64,000 nucleotides of DNA from NCBI RefSeq assembly GCF_011075055.1, contig NC_058148.1, positions 1,755,322 to 1,819,321 on the forward strand, given 5' to 3'. The notes beneath the pieces are model-generated. The model did not search any database. It was given only the letters and a program-made list of their open reading frames with translations, and was not told where the DNA came from. Both the position numbers and the translations under genes were made by a program. Shown here one piece after another: positions 47,800-62,001 of the stretch (position 1 is its first letter; every line of letters starts with the position of its first letter). The stretch comes from Mangifera indica (lineage: Eukaryota; Streptophyta; Magnoliopsida; Sapindales; Anacardiaceae).

Positions 47800-49130
47800 G
47801 TGCTTGAAAAATGCATATGAAGTTAAGTAGGAAATTAGCCCCTCATATACTTACTGCTATAAGTATAAGATACCTGCTTTTAGATTAAAAAGTAATATTT
47901 GCCTAAAGCTTATTATGATTTTAGGGAGAAAAGATCCAAGAAGCTAATCAAAGATGCCTCAAAGGTTCCTAATCAGGAGATGAGCCAAGTAGAGGCTCAA
48001 AGACGGACATCCGACATGCCAGTTGTGCCTTCTATTGATAGTGATACTATTTGCTAGATTATGAATGAGGTTCTGAGGCAGAATAAAGAAGTGTCAACTA
48101 GTATGGGACATCCAACCTAAGCCTCATCAATACTAGAGCAACATTAAAAAATAGAGGCACTTCTTAACATAGTAAAGAGAGTGTAGGAGCATCTCGAGTA
48201 AAAATTGGAGATAACAGTCGAGGACAGGCACATTTTATTTATAGCCTATCTAGTAGTCATTAGCCCTTAGATTTCAGAGGTAGTGTAGTGTTAGAATGAC
48301 TACTGGTTGAGAAGTGGATGAAGGTAATAAAGGATGTCATAAGGATATACTCAATGACAGATGCTAATAAAATATAGTACAATAGTCTCTTACTAAAAGA
48401 TGATGCTAAGATCTGGTGACAGACGCTATATAAGACCTATCAAGTTTAAAAGATGCCATGGGTAGACTTTCGATAGGCCTTTGAGTTAGAGTATGTTTTA
48501 GTTGATGCCATGTATGTGAAGGCCCAAGAGTTTCTCCATCTAAAGTAGAAGAACATGTTAGTTAGGAAGTTCTCAACTAAGCTGAGCTCGTTGGGCAAGT
48601 ATGCTCCTAGCATGGCTAGTTCAGAGAGAGATAAGTCGGATATGTTTATAGAAGGGCTGAGGCCAAACATAACCAAAGATATGATGATAGGAGATAATCC
48701 TCATAAGACTTTTTTAGAGACCCTCAATCGAGTTATGAGATCTGAGACCATGAGGTAACACATGACTAAGGACAGAGAGTTATCAGTGAAACTTATATTA
48801 CTAAAGCTAGTATAAAGACAAAGTCAGTTGACTATTAATGGTAACCAAGAAAGAGGCAATATAAATGATCCTGGAAAAGATAGTAGAGGTAAGAGACTCT
48901 TCCAATGTAAGAATAAGAAGAATTAGAAGGGTAAGAGGCAAAGAAAAGAGGAGCAACTTAAACACGATGATTCCCCTACATGTTGTAGATATGGTAGAAG
49001 GCACACTGATGAGTGTTTAACCAGACAGAAGGTATGCTACAGATGTAAGCAGCCAAGATATTTTGTTAGGTAGTGCACAACCCTAATAGCAATATCAACC
49101 CCAATAAAACAGACAATTAGGGGAGGATAA
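47800..49130 (+). pseudogene. Gypsy-2 gag (decayed)
   Basis: Capsid remnants LLLKDDAKIW (48380-48415) and AFELEYVLVDAMYVKAQEF (48475-48535). The open piece 48555-48758 contains YAPSMASSERDKSDMFIEGL. There are two zinc knuckles: CCRYGRRHTDEC (48981-49016), with the second Cys as Tyr, and CYRCKQPRYFVR-stop-C (49034-49078), with the His position as Tyr. Two knuckles are usual in Tekay/Del-like plant Gypsy gag, which suggests that lineage. Stops are mostly TAG. Confidence 0.85.
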
Positions 49131-49640
49131 GCCTGACTGTTTGAAGCCACTCAGACACAAGTGGATGCTAGCCTTGTAGTTGTGATATGTCAGTTATTGT
49201 TTCATACTTGTTCATTAGATACTTTAATTGACTCTAGTGCCACACATTATTTTATTACTAGAGGTATAGTTGAGAAATTAAGACTAGAGCCTTTAATCAT
49301 CCCCTAAATCATAATAAAAATACCAAATAAAGACCAGGTTCACAACATTTTAATATTAGTAAGAGAAATAGTTTTCCTGAGAGGTTGTGTAATGGTTATG
49401 GACTTGATAATAATAAACATGCCAGATTTTAATATAATACTAAGTATGGACTTCCTAAGTAGATATGGAACTGCGATAGACTATAGGAAGAAAAAAGTTA
49501 AATTTAGTATAGATGATGATGAACAGTTCATATTCAGAAAGGGTCAAATCCTCAGTATGATGATTAGCAGTATCAAGGCTAAAAAAATGTTAAGTAAAGG
49601 GTGTGTGGTGTATTTGGTACATATGATTCAGAAATCAATA
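49131..49640 (+). pseudogene. Gypsy-2 aspartic protease (decayed)
   Basis: TLIDSSATHYFI (49221-49256) is the catalytic site (Asp codon GAC at 49230), with Ser replacing the usual Gly two positions later. Then MPDFNIILSMDFLSRYG (49419-49470) and KKVKFSIDDDEQFIFRKGQ. The 162-codon open piece 49392-49880 is the longest in this element and runs from the protease into the RT linker. Confidence 0.85.
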
Positions 49641-50500
49641 GAGATAATTTTAAGCATAAAAGATACTTTAGTGGTACAAGAGTTTCCAGATATATTCCCT
49701 AACAGTCTTCTGAAGTTAGCATTAGATACAGAGGTAAAGTTTAGTATTGAGTTAGCCTTAAGAACTGCACCAATTTCTAAAGCCCATTCTAAGATGACCC
49801 TAGTTGAATTACAGGAACTAAAGAAAAAGTTACGAGAATTACTAGATAGTGTTTTCATCAGACTGAGCCAGTTACCATAAGGTGTACCAATCCTCTTCAT
49901 AAAGAAGAAAGATAGATTGATGAGGATATACATTCACTATAAAGAGTTGAATAGGGCAACAATGAAAAATAAGTACCCACTCTCAAGAATTGATGATTTG
50001 TTTGATTAGGTCAATGGTGCTTTAGTGTTCTTGATGATAAATCTAAGCTCAATGTATCACCAAGTCAAACTAAAAGAGCAAGATATACCCAAGACTATTT
50101 TCATGACCAGATATAGGTATTTTAAGTTTAAAGTCATGCCCTTTGGATTGACCAATGCCTCGATAGTATTTAGACCTTATAAACAGGGTGTTCCAAGATT
50201 GTCTAGGTAAGTTCTTGGTGGTACTCATTGACGCCATCCTGGTTTACTGCAGAACTTGAAAGGAGCATGAACAACACTTAAGGTTTGTGCGCTAAGGCTA
50301 AGAGAGAGTAATTATTTGCAAAGTTCTCTGTATATGAGTTTTGGTTGGATAGAGTGACATTTCTTGGCTATGTGGTTTTAGCAGATAGAATATTAATGAC
50401 CCCAATAAAATCGAGGCAATGCTAAAGTGGCAGAGGCCTAAGAGAGCTAAGAAGGTTAAGAGTTTTCTAGGATTAGCAAGTTATTACAGACATTTTGTTA
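49641..50500 (+). pseudogene. Gypsy-2 reverse transcriptase (decayed)
   Basis: EFPDIFPNSLLKLALDTEVK (49680-49740) is the RT entry. LSSMYHQVKLKEQDIPKTIF and FKVMPFGLTNASIVF (50040-50170) are fingers/palm. The catalytic box reads LIDAILVY (50222-50245), so one of the two catalytic aspartates has become alanine. Frame shifts and stops at 49877 and 50207. Confidence 0.85.
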
Positions 50501-50950
50501 AGGGATTTGTCAAGTTAGCATAACCTGTCATAGAGTTTACACATATAGAGATTCCTTTCAGATGGTTAAAGGCCTATGAACAAAGTTTCCAAGAATTGAA
50601 AAGGAGATTGACCTCAGCTCTTATCTTTGCCTTGCCAGAGGAAGGCAAAGACTATGATTTATACATAAGTGTTTCACATCACGATTTGGAGCAGTGCCAA
50701 TGCATAAAGATGATATGATAGTTTATATTTTTTGTCAGTTAAAGGAGTATGAGACTAGATACCCCATTCACGATCGTGAGTTGACAACTATGGTGTTTGC
50801 ACTTAAGATATGGTGGCATTACCTATATAGGGTGAAAAGTAACATCTACACAGATCACAAGAGCCTCAAAAATTTCTTCACTTAAAAAGAATTGAACATG
50901 AGATAAGGATAATGGTTGAAGTTGGTAAAAGACTATAATTGTGAAATTAA
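50501..50950 (+). pseudogene. Gypsy-2 RNase H (decayed)
   Basis: The open piece 50694-50885 has IFCQLKEYETRYPIHDRELT, TMVFALKIWWHYLYRVKSNI and YTDHKSLKNFFT. Strong family match. The catalytic Asp of TDHKS is retained. The frame is interrupted upstream near 50690 and downstream at 50883. Confidence 0.85.
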
Positions 50951-52000
50951 GTACCATTCGGGTAAAACCAATGTAGTTATAGATACACTTAGCAAGAAAA
51001 TATCCCTGACACAAGTTTCTACTCATTGTGAGTTACAACAAGAGTTAGGGAGAAAGTAGACTGAAATTATCACTAAGTAGTTGGCAGGTCTTCAGATTCA
51101 ATCAACCCTTTTAGATAAGATCTATATAGCATAAGCTTCAAATGAAGGATATTTATAGATCAGATAGAAGATGGTTAAGAATGTTGAGATTGAGTTCAGT
51201 GTGGTAAAAGACATTCTGAGGTTTTGAGAAAGGATATGTATTCCCCAAGAACAAGGTTTGAGAGAAAAGATCTTGGCAAAAAAGCACAGTTCCCTTTACA
51301 TGGTTTATCCTAAAGTGTAAAAATGTATCAGGATTTGAAGAAGACCTTTTGGTGGCCAGGAATGAAGAAAGACATTATAAACTTTATGGCTAAGTGTCTT
51401 GTGTATCAGTAGGTTCAAGCTGAATATCAGAGGCTATCTAGACTTTTACAACCTCTTGAATAGAAATAAGAACACATATAAATGGATTTTGTGGTTAATT
51501 TATCAAGGGTTAAAGGTGGCTATAATGCATTGTGGGTCATAATTGATCAGTTGACCAAGTCAGCATATTTCATAGCAAGTAGAGACACCATGAGTATAGA
51601 TTAGCTAAGTTATATCTATGTGAGGATTATAGTATGATAGTATCAAATTGAGACACCAGGTTTGTCTCAACATTTTGATAGAGTATGTAAAAGTCTTTGG
51701 GTATGAGAATAGTTTTTAGCATAGTATATCATCCCCAAACCAATAGACAGATGGAAAGAGTCAATTAGGTGATCGAGGACATGTTGAGGGCTTATTACTT
51801 AGATAAAAGGTTGAGTTAGATGGATATGTTGCTGTTAATAGAGTTTGCTTACAATAATAGTTACCAGAAACCATCAAGATGACTCTTTATAAGGCTCGTA
51901 TAGTAGGAGATATAGATCACCATTGCATTGGGATGAGATAGGAGATATAGATGCCTTAGCTCAATCATTGGGACCTAAACTGACCTAGAAAATGATTGAG
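50951..52000 (+). pseudogene. Gypsy-2 integrase (decayed)
   Basis: HSGKTNVVIDTLSKK (50955-51000) closes RNase H. Remains of the zinc-binding region surround 51280-51420. WILWLIYQGLKVAIMHCGS (51480-51540, shifted frame) holds core-domain remnants. SSPNQ-stop-TDGKSQLGDRGHVEG (51730-51790) is the block before the catalytic Glu. Frames change at least four times. Confidence 0.7.
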
Positions 52001-52455
52001 GATGTAAGGTTAATCAGAGGAAACGTGACCTTGAGTTTTAGGTGGGTAATGTAGTGATTGTCAAAGTAGCCTCTAATAGGCATGTTATAAGATTTGATAG
52101 GAAAGGCAAGTTAGCGTTGAGATTTATAGGACCCTTTGAGGTATTAGAGTGTGTAGGCAAGGTTACCTATTAGCTTGCACTATTGGCAAGCATGGATTGT
52201 ATTCATAAGTATATCAATGATCCCAACTATGTGCTTAGTATTGAGGATGCCGAGCTCAAGGATAATCTGGTCTACGAAGAATGGCTAGTTCAAATAGTAG
52301 ATAAAAAAGTTAAAGAACTCAAACATAAACAGATTCCCCAGGAAAAAGTTCTTTAGAGGAATCAACGAGTTGAAGAGGCTATATAGGAAGTTGAGCAAGA
52401 TATATAGCAAGGATACTCACATCTATTCAAATGAATTTCAAAGGCAAAATTCATA
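52001..52455 (+). pseudogene. Gypsy-2 integrase C-terminal / chromodomain-like tail
   Basis: IRFDRKGKLALRFIGPFEVL-type sequence (52085-52145, in frame pieces) and a VLSIEDAELKDNLVYEEW stretch (52235-52285). A QIPQEKVL block is followed by the end of the polyprotein (52330-52440). The order and spacing suit a chromovirus tail. Confidence 0.7.
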
Positions 52456-52467
52456 TTATGAGGGAGG
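52456..52467 (+). other. Gypsy-2 polypurine tract
   Basis: TATGAGGGAGGA directly before the 3' LTR. Confidence 0.75.
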
Positions 52468-52468
52468 A

Positions 52469-54615
52469 TTATAACACCCACAGGTAAGCCCAAAGGCATT
52501 TCAGTCTTTTTCTTGATTTTTAGTTCTATGATTTTTTTAAATTCAATAGTACACGTCTATGTACATAGATATTCATGATCATGTATGGTAAGCAAAAAGT
52601 CAAACTTTTGGATCAGATCGTGATCATGGTGAAACAGGAAGTTGTCTTAGCTATGTACCTAGACACATAAATGTGTGCTTGTATCACATCCAGAAATTAA
52701 AATAAAAATGTGATAACCTTAATTTTCTCCTACTTTGTCTTACACAACCGCATAAAGAAAAGAGTGTATGAGAGAAATAAGGTATTTTCGTCACCTGTGG
52801 AGCTGACCAACGATCCTCGAAATCATTGTAGTCATGCAAGGGAGACATTTTCGCTAGAATCCAAGTAAGTGGAGTGGTTTCCCTTACTTGATCATGAAAT
52901 ATTTGAAGTTTCTTTAGTATTCACATGATAGGGGGTTGTGTAGACATGAATGCGATGACTGTATGATGTCTTAGACTCTGTTTACAATTATGATGAGCAA
53001 TATGTATGTTTAATCTCTTGAATGCATGAATATTAGGTGTTTTGAATTTATAGTTCAATAATGTCATTGATTTGATGTGTGTATTGGTTATAAAGAATGA
53101 TTTTCAATAAATAAACAGTTTAGGGGACTTAGAGACTCTTTGTATCGACCTAAATATATGTTTGAATGCCTTGATATGTGACTGGAACAACATAGAAACC
53201 CGAAGGCATGATTTTCATATCACTACACATGGTCATGTGTAATCCATGCATGCCCTTATGTAATTCCAAAATTTTGGAAACCCTAAGATCTTGTGCTCAT
53301 TCTAAGGTGGAAAATGTATGGTTATGTGGTATGGGACATACATCCATGTTTGACTTTCCAAAAATGGATGACATGCATTAAAGGACATATTGCTCATACA
53401 TGTAAATACAAGTGCACCAAAGTGTATCTAAGTCAACTACCTATATGCATTGACTGTATACAGGATCATGTGTTAAGTTGCACACGTTCGTGTATATAGT
53501 TTAAGATGCACACGAGTGTAGGTTAAGAAACATATGTTTTTGTACCCTTAGACAAAGACCAAAAGATATTTATACCCTACGCTATATGCATAAGAGGGGA
53601 GAGTTATATAAGGAGAATAATGAGCCAATAGAAGATAAAGATATAAATGAGGTGCTCGATTGTGTAAATGACAACATAAACTCAGATCAAATTGAATTTG
53701 AGTTGAAAAGTTAGCAACCTTAAGGCTAGGGTCACACAAGTAGATAGTCACCAATTATGTGCATAAATGATGATACTTGTGAAAATAATAGGGTTGGATA
53801 CCTATAAGATACATCACGCACTTAGCATCAATGCACATAGCTATTCAGTTCAATTCAGGTGTGCATGATAAGGATGTGGCTCTTAGATATTCCTTACGTG
53901 ATCAGTGTGATGCATTATATATATACTCGAGGTAGGGCTATCTTTGGATGTTAGTTAGCAGTTTCGATCAGCTTATATGGTAAGAAAAAAGCTATTATCA
54001 GAGATTTCTTCGTGTGATCAAGGTGTCTTAGTTAGATAGCCCAATAGACCTTTGACATATATGCAATGCATAATAGAAGCTTTCACCAAGGTATCAAGTA
54101 TGTCAATTCTAGTTAGGATCTCATAGTTTTCTTGGATGATCCATGTCCAGGCATTGAGGGGTCATAGTATGACAATAGTTAGCTTAAAAATGGAGAGTAA
54201 ATTTTATTGTTAGATAATTTATTAGCCATAGGTGTCAAAAAGTCTTCATTTACTAAGCTTTACTCAAACTTTTCTTTTTTATATGTTTTGTAGGTAGAGG
54301 TGAGTAGTAGGACAGATGAGGGGATCTAGCGATCTAGCTAACAGTTACACAAGGCAAGGGGTTATTATTATTCAATATATCAAACCCATAGTTTTTGTTA
54401 CTAATATTATTATTGTTTTATTGTTATCATTACTACCAGTATTTTTAGACATTCAAGGTTTTTACGAATATTGATGTATAAAATGTTTTTATTGCATCAC
54501 TTTTTTACACATTCTATAATTTTGATCATGTAATAAAGTTTTTAAATAGTCTAATAGTGTACATCTCTTTTGTTATATTTCCATCAAGGGTATGTATTAG
54601 AAGAGAGGTGTTATA
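52469..54615 (+). repeat. Gypsy-2 3' LTR
   Basis: 2147 bases from TATAACACCCACAGG to AGAGGTGTTATA, complete; the terminal 9 bases are inverted repeats. Confidence 0.85.
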
Positions 54616-57600
54616 AGGTCAAAGTGTATTAGAGGCAAAGTTAGAGACATGCAATTATTATTGCATAAGTGATATGTAGTATTTACCTTATTGAAACCAA
54701 GAATCATAATTGATATCTCATGATTGGTTCATGCATAACTATTGAATCAGAAATCATGGATTTTTGTCATTAGTTTGATTGACCTACCTAATTGGTTAAT
54801 TTGAACTTGTTCAAAGGGATCTCGACCTACTAGAAAGTCTATCAAGATTTTCCGAGTCCAATAGAGAGGGTTATCAGCTTAAATAAAATAGTGAGAGTAT
54901 TTATTTGACAAAAGACCACATTAAATAAATATGAAATTAAAATATGACTTTATTCTTAGTTTTGTAGAATAAACTCAACACACACCCTACCGTTTGAAAA
55001 GATATTTGAAGATGAGTTTAGGTTGGATACAAAATACCTTAACTGGTATCAATGTATATAGACTATACTAAAAGAAATGAGAATCGTGTGTGTTGTTGCA
55101 CAAGATTTATCAGTTATGCCTAAACTTGGTGCTAAAATAAGGGGATTTAATCCTTATAAGAAACATAAAAATGGATGACTAAATAGAGAATGAAACTCAC
55201 GTGTTTAATATAATTAAATTGATTGAGAGGGCCAAAACTCTAAACTCATGTATAATGAATAACATGACATTTGATCTTGTTATCTAGTCTATACCTAAAT
55301 CCTACACTAAGTACCTTATGGACTTTTTAAAGGGCAATAAGGGAAATCCATTGAAGGTTTGATAAAAATAGTTGTAAGTGTTGATGTACACATTAGAATG
55401 GTTAAATAGGTCAAAGCCAGTTTGAAAAGAAGGGAAGGAAAAGTAAGGTTGACGTCTAGCTAAATTTTGAATCTTAGCCAATATATCAGAAGACACTAAA
55501 CTCTTATAAATGTGTAGTTGACAAAAGATAGATAATCTGCTTTTGATATGATAAGCCTAACCACTGAAGCAAACACTGCAAAATTATTCTAGCTAACAAT
55601 AAGACGGTAAAACTGAGAATTGAATCTTTTCTTGAAATCTTGGACTATTTAACATGAGATTTAAATTCTCACATTTGTTCAATGTTAAGAAACTGAAACA
55701 TAGTAAGATGCTAGCCAAGAGAAGAGGTGGACTTACAAGTTGGAAATGCAGCATGTGCATACCACATTATCTGTAGGATTTATGTATCCATCCTTGCCCA
55801 CAGACAAGATGAAATGAAATAAAAACTAGTTATAATATTTTTCAGAATTAAAACTTCTAAGAGATTTATAACTATAAGTATATCAAGAATTATCAATTGT
55901 ATAAATTAATTTGAACCAATAATTCAGCATGAAATATTGAGTCATGATTGAAATTTTGATTCATTTTATTGTTGTTGAATAATAAATACTAGTTATATTT
56001 TTAGACAAAGATGACCATGTCAGCCTTTTGCTGCTTTCAATGGGAGCATCATTTTTTACTGTTGAATTTCATAAAAATAATGAGAATTAACAGTTTGTGT
56101 CAAACAAATCAAATTTTGAATTTCATTTGATTCATTAGATATTCCAATGAATATAATTTCTAGATCTTCGAAAATACGAATCTGAATACCTTGAAGAAAT
56201 TCAAGAATGAAATAAAGATTTTGTTAACACATTTTATATGTGTTGTATGCATTGGATTGAAGTCCAATGACTTATTTAACAATGGTAGTAACACTATGTT
56301 AAGCAATTAACTTAAGTTAGTTGAACCATATGTTAAATAAATTATTTTGTGTGATATTCTAAAGGAAACTAAAAAATATTGCTCTTCCATTAACAAATAG
56401 GTTTTAAAATCTATTTTAGAAGATTCTTTTAGACATCATTCTCTAAAAGATCAAATAGGAGGATAATAGAACTCAATCGAGTTCTAATTCACAAGAAATA
56501 TAGACATAAAGTGAACGATGTGCCAATAAGTATGGTTAAACATCTTGAAGATTACTTATTCTTAGAAAAAAAATGAGTAATTAGCCTTAGTATACAGAAT
56601 CATGTAGGAAAAATGAGGTGTTCTATGAGTTTATAAGAATTAAAATTCTCATAACTCCTGATAAATACACTGGTCATTTGTGACATTAGAATCTGAGACC
56701 TATATGTGACACTAAAATCTAGATGTGATCACAGTTGTTCCATAACATTAAAAGTTTGTCAATTAATTGTCAAAAACAACTCGAATGGAAAAAATCTACA
56801 ATAGTTGTGACCATATCGTAATCAATGGTATTAACCTTGAAAAGAGTTAGTCGAGTATGCAAGATGATAAGTTCTAAATGAACGTTGGAATCTAGAAATA
56901 TTCATATAAATAAGACCATAAAATATTTTGGTTTTACAAACATGAATATGAAAATTGTATATAAAATCTAGTGGGAGTACAATGACAATTCTGACATTGT
57001 ATATCTGTATGAAGATAAGCATATAAGAATTAAGTGTGAAATTTGCAGTTAATATAATAAGACTTGGGTAACCAAGTAATCCTTTATAGAAGAACTTAAG
57101 CTAAATAGTTCATATCCTTACTTAATCTATTGTTATAGATTATATAAATTACTAAAATTTAAGTTGGAGTGTTTATAACAGACGAATGTTGAAATGATTC
57201 AACAAATAAGAATTCTTTTTTTTCATGATGATATATGCCTCTCTTGGATTATGTGTCATTGAACAATAACACAATTAGAATGATCATGAATATTATGACA
57301 TACACTCAAATTTGATGTCTCAATCTTTAAAAATATCAATGGTGTCCAAATAGGCTTTATTGGACGACACACTAGGAAATATCCTTGCTTTCATAAAAAG
57401 AAATATGGATAATTCCTGAGATCTTGAAGGATGAAGTTACTGAATGAGGAACAATGACATAAGACAAATAAGATTGAAAATAATGAATGTCAATTCAAAA
57501 GGATAGATTGTATAAATGTTTAATTAATTCTATATTTAAAAACTGAGTATAAGGCATTCAAAATGCAAGGTCTTAAACGACATATTAGATCGTAAAATTG

Positions 57601-57807
57601 ACTTTCAGCATAGTTGATTTGGTGCTATTAGTACTAAAAAGATGTTTGCCCTAGTGATTTCACCTTGTTAGATTGACACAAGGAAAAGTTACTTAACCTT
57701 TGGAAAACTGAATGAATATATTGTATCAATGAATGCTTTGTTGTAGAAAAAGTAGTGATGGGCATGTATGGTCATTCGATGTTTTTGCATGAATGATTGG
57801 TTATTGT
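54616..57807 (+). pseudogene. Copia-5 gag-pol remnants (heavily decayed)
   Basis: Resumes Copia-5 after Gypsy-2. The capsid part is recognisable from PKSYTKYLMDFLKGNKG (55290-55345) and LIKIVVSVDVHIRMVK (55360-55410). Later pieces are weak: a KFKNEIKI stretch near 56200 (integrase core) and a WFYKHEYENCI/LYIYEDKHIRIKCE stretch (56930-57050) where the RT catalytic box should lie but is not readable. No domain could be bounded. Stops occur every few dozen bases. Confidence 0.6.
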
Positions 57808-57820
57808 GTAAGTGGGAGAT
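57808..57820 (+). other. Copia-5 polypurine tract
   Basis: GTAAGTGGGAGAT, immediately before the 3' LTR. Confidence 0.75.
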
Positions 57821-59651
<1,831 letters not shown>

Positions 59652-59970
59652 TCGATTGTAGGATCAACCATGTATGTCATGTTATATATGAGAATCGATG
59701 TCTCACATGCCTTAAACATTTATAATGGATATCAATCTGATCCAAGTGAAAAACATCGAATGGTTGTTAAGAATATCTTGAAATACTTAAGAAAGACTAA
59801 GGATGCACTCTTAATTTATGGAAGGAATTTGAACTCACTATAAGAGGCTATAGTGATGTCAATCTCCAATTGATTAAGATGATTATAAATCCTAATTAGG
59901 GTTGGGTTTTATTTGAATGGTGTTGCAATTAGCTGGAAAAACTCTAGGCAAAGTATAGCGGTGATTCTAT
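59652..59970 (+). pseudogene. Copia-4 RT end / RNase H start, second part
   Basis: Continues the frame lost at 43111. IVGSTMYVMLYMRIDVSHAL and EKHRMVVKNILKYLRKTKDA (59654-59800) parallel Copia-3 at 38205-38360. Then the RNase H block GVAISWKNSRQS (59925-59955). Interrupted in the next codons by the Copia-6 LTR at 59971. Confidence 0.88.
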
Positions 59971-61388
59971 TGTTGACTTAAGGAGTCATTATGTTTTTAT
60001 TTTGATGATAACAAATTAATATGTCTCTAAGCACATTGACTAATGATTTTACTTGAGTTGAGTTTAGATTGCAAGAATTCATAAAATGCATTTGAAGGAA
60101 TTTTAAGATGGAAATGAAAGATAAGACTCAAGTGAAGAATTCTTGAAGATTTGAAAAAAAAAAATTAAGTTTAGGTAGATATGTTTGTAATTTGAAGCAT
60201 TTGTTTTTATTACAATAGTTATTTGCATGTGAAAGCTCACTCAAAAACTTACTTTTATATCTTTCACATTTTGGGTTAAAATGTTGTTTTTCAAACTTAT
60301 TAGGAAAAGCCAAATTTTTATCAAAGTTTATTAACTCATTTAAAATGATGGAGTTTTGTGAACTAAATTTTCATATCTCAAAGTTAGCTTTGAAAGAATT
60401 TTCAAAAATAGGTTAAATTGTTACTTTTCAAAGGCTTAGGAGGCAAATAAAATTTTCAAAAATTTAGGAGGTAAAATGTAATGAAATTTGGTTGACCAAA
60501 TTTGACTAGCCAAATTCTTCGATGGTACCTTCTGAATTATCCATAATCCATGTATTTTAGCTTTCAAAAATTCAATTGATCGAATTTATTCCAATCGACC
60601 GAATTTTATTTTGAATTTTCTAATGGTTCGTGTCACGTAGACATCATGTCAAATTTTGGTTGACCAAATTATATCTAGTCGACCAAATTGTGCATTTTCT
60701 AAAAAATTAAAACAATTAGTTTTTGTGCACAACAGTAACTTTCATCATTTTCCCCTATATAAACTCAATCAAATTCACTTGGGATAGACTTTTGCCACTA
60801 AAAACTTTCATATATTTGAGAGCAAATCAATTTTGAGCTATTCACTCACAAATTCTCTTCTCCACTCAAAACCTTTGCTTACACACTTTTTGATTTCATT
60901 TGCATTGGGTTGGAATAAACTTAAATTTTCATATACACTTTTTGAGAGAGATTATATTTCGAATTCAAACAAAAATTTGTACTATAAAAAAATGAGGATC
61001 ACTCTTGAAGAGATTAGAAAATTTTCAGTGAGAGAAATTAAGTTATAGTACTTGTAAAGGTTAATAGCATTTTGAAAGCTATTTTTGTTGTGAAGAAAAG
61101 CTTGGTTGGGATTTTTTCAACCAAGGATTAGTGGAATACTCCAAGGGAGTTAGCTTGGAGGAGCGGACGTAAGCCAGGTTATGCCGAACTACTATATATC
61201 GCGTGTTCAATTTTCTCATCCTTTAACCTCATATTTTGTGTTATTCAAAATATCTCTTATCATTCTCATAAATTGCATTGAAATAATCAACATTCATTAA
61301 ATTAAATAAATTTGTTTAATTCTTTAATTTGGTAAAGATTGTTTCAAATTGCCTAATTTACCCCACTTTTAGGCCATTCGATCCTTCA
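59971..61388 (+). repeat. Copia-6 5' LTR
   Basis: 1418 bases, TGTTGACTTAAGGAG to CGATCCTTCA. Pairs with the solo LTR 9211-10663. Confidence 0.88.
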
Positions 61389-61390
61389 AT

Positions 61391-61405
61391 TGGTATCAGA
61401 ACGAG
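61391..61405 (+). other. Copia-6 primer-binding site
   Basis: TGGTATCAGAACGAG, two bases past the LTR end; initiator-Met-tRNA type. Confidence 0.85.
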
Positions 61406-61599
61406 GTTGCTCCTTTTTGTAAACTCAAGTGTTTAAAGCAATGGCCATAAACCTAGGAAAATCCCATACTATTAGTGAAGGCTTGCCTCCAATAGACTGT
61501 CATTATTTGATGACACTGATTATGCCCATTGGAAAAATCATATGTCGATTTTCCTTCAATGTGATTATGAATTATGAGATGTAGTACAAGATAAACCTT

Positions 61600-62001
61600 T
61601 TGTTCCTTTGAAAGAGGTAGATAAAATACAAGTGCCCAAAACTGGGGAAGAAATAACCTCTTAAGATAAGAAAATATTGTCATTAATGCTACAGCTATGA
61701 ATGTGTTATATTGTGTATTAAATGAATATAGTTTTAATAAGGTACAAACTTGTACCCTGGCTAAAGAAATTTAGGAATTATTGATAGTGCCAAAAGAAGG
61801 AACTTCACAAGTCAAAGAGACTAAAATTAGCATGATCACACACTCATATGAGTTATGCAAAATGAATGAAGATGAGACTATTAGTGACATGTTTAATAGA
61901 TTTATTACTATTGTGAATGAATTGAGAAATTTTGGTAAAGTTTATACTAACCAAGAATATGTCAAGGAACTTTTTAGGTGTTTGCCTCCTTCTCGGGATC
62001 T
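61600..62001 (+). repeat. 402-base tandem duplication, copy 1
   Basis: Begins TTGTTCCTTTGAAAGAG and ends CCTCCTTCTCGGGATC; followed without a gap by copy 2. 402 bases is 134 codons, so the duplication itself keeps frame. Confidence 0.9.

Larger units (their letters stand above)
46150..54615 (+). mobile_element. Gypsy-2, LTR retrotransposon nested in Copia-5
   Basis: Truncated 5' LTR, PBS, gag with two zinc knuckles, protease, RT, RNase H, integrase, C-terminal domain, PPT, 3' LTR, all on the + strand and in Gypsy order. The 3' LTR begins TATAACACC and ends GGTGTTATA, an imperfect copy of the usual TG...CA ends. No TSD can be read because the left end is lost. Confidence 0.88.

Noticed and set aside
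48400..52400. Suppressed UAG codons or recoding in Gypsy-2
   Set aside because: Frameshifts and TGA/TAA stops also occur, and a catalytic residue is lost; ordinary decay explains the TAG excess.
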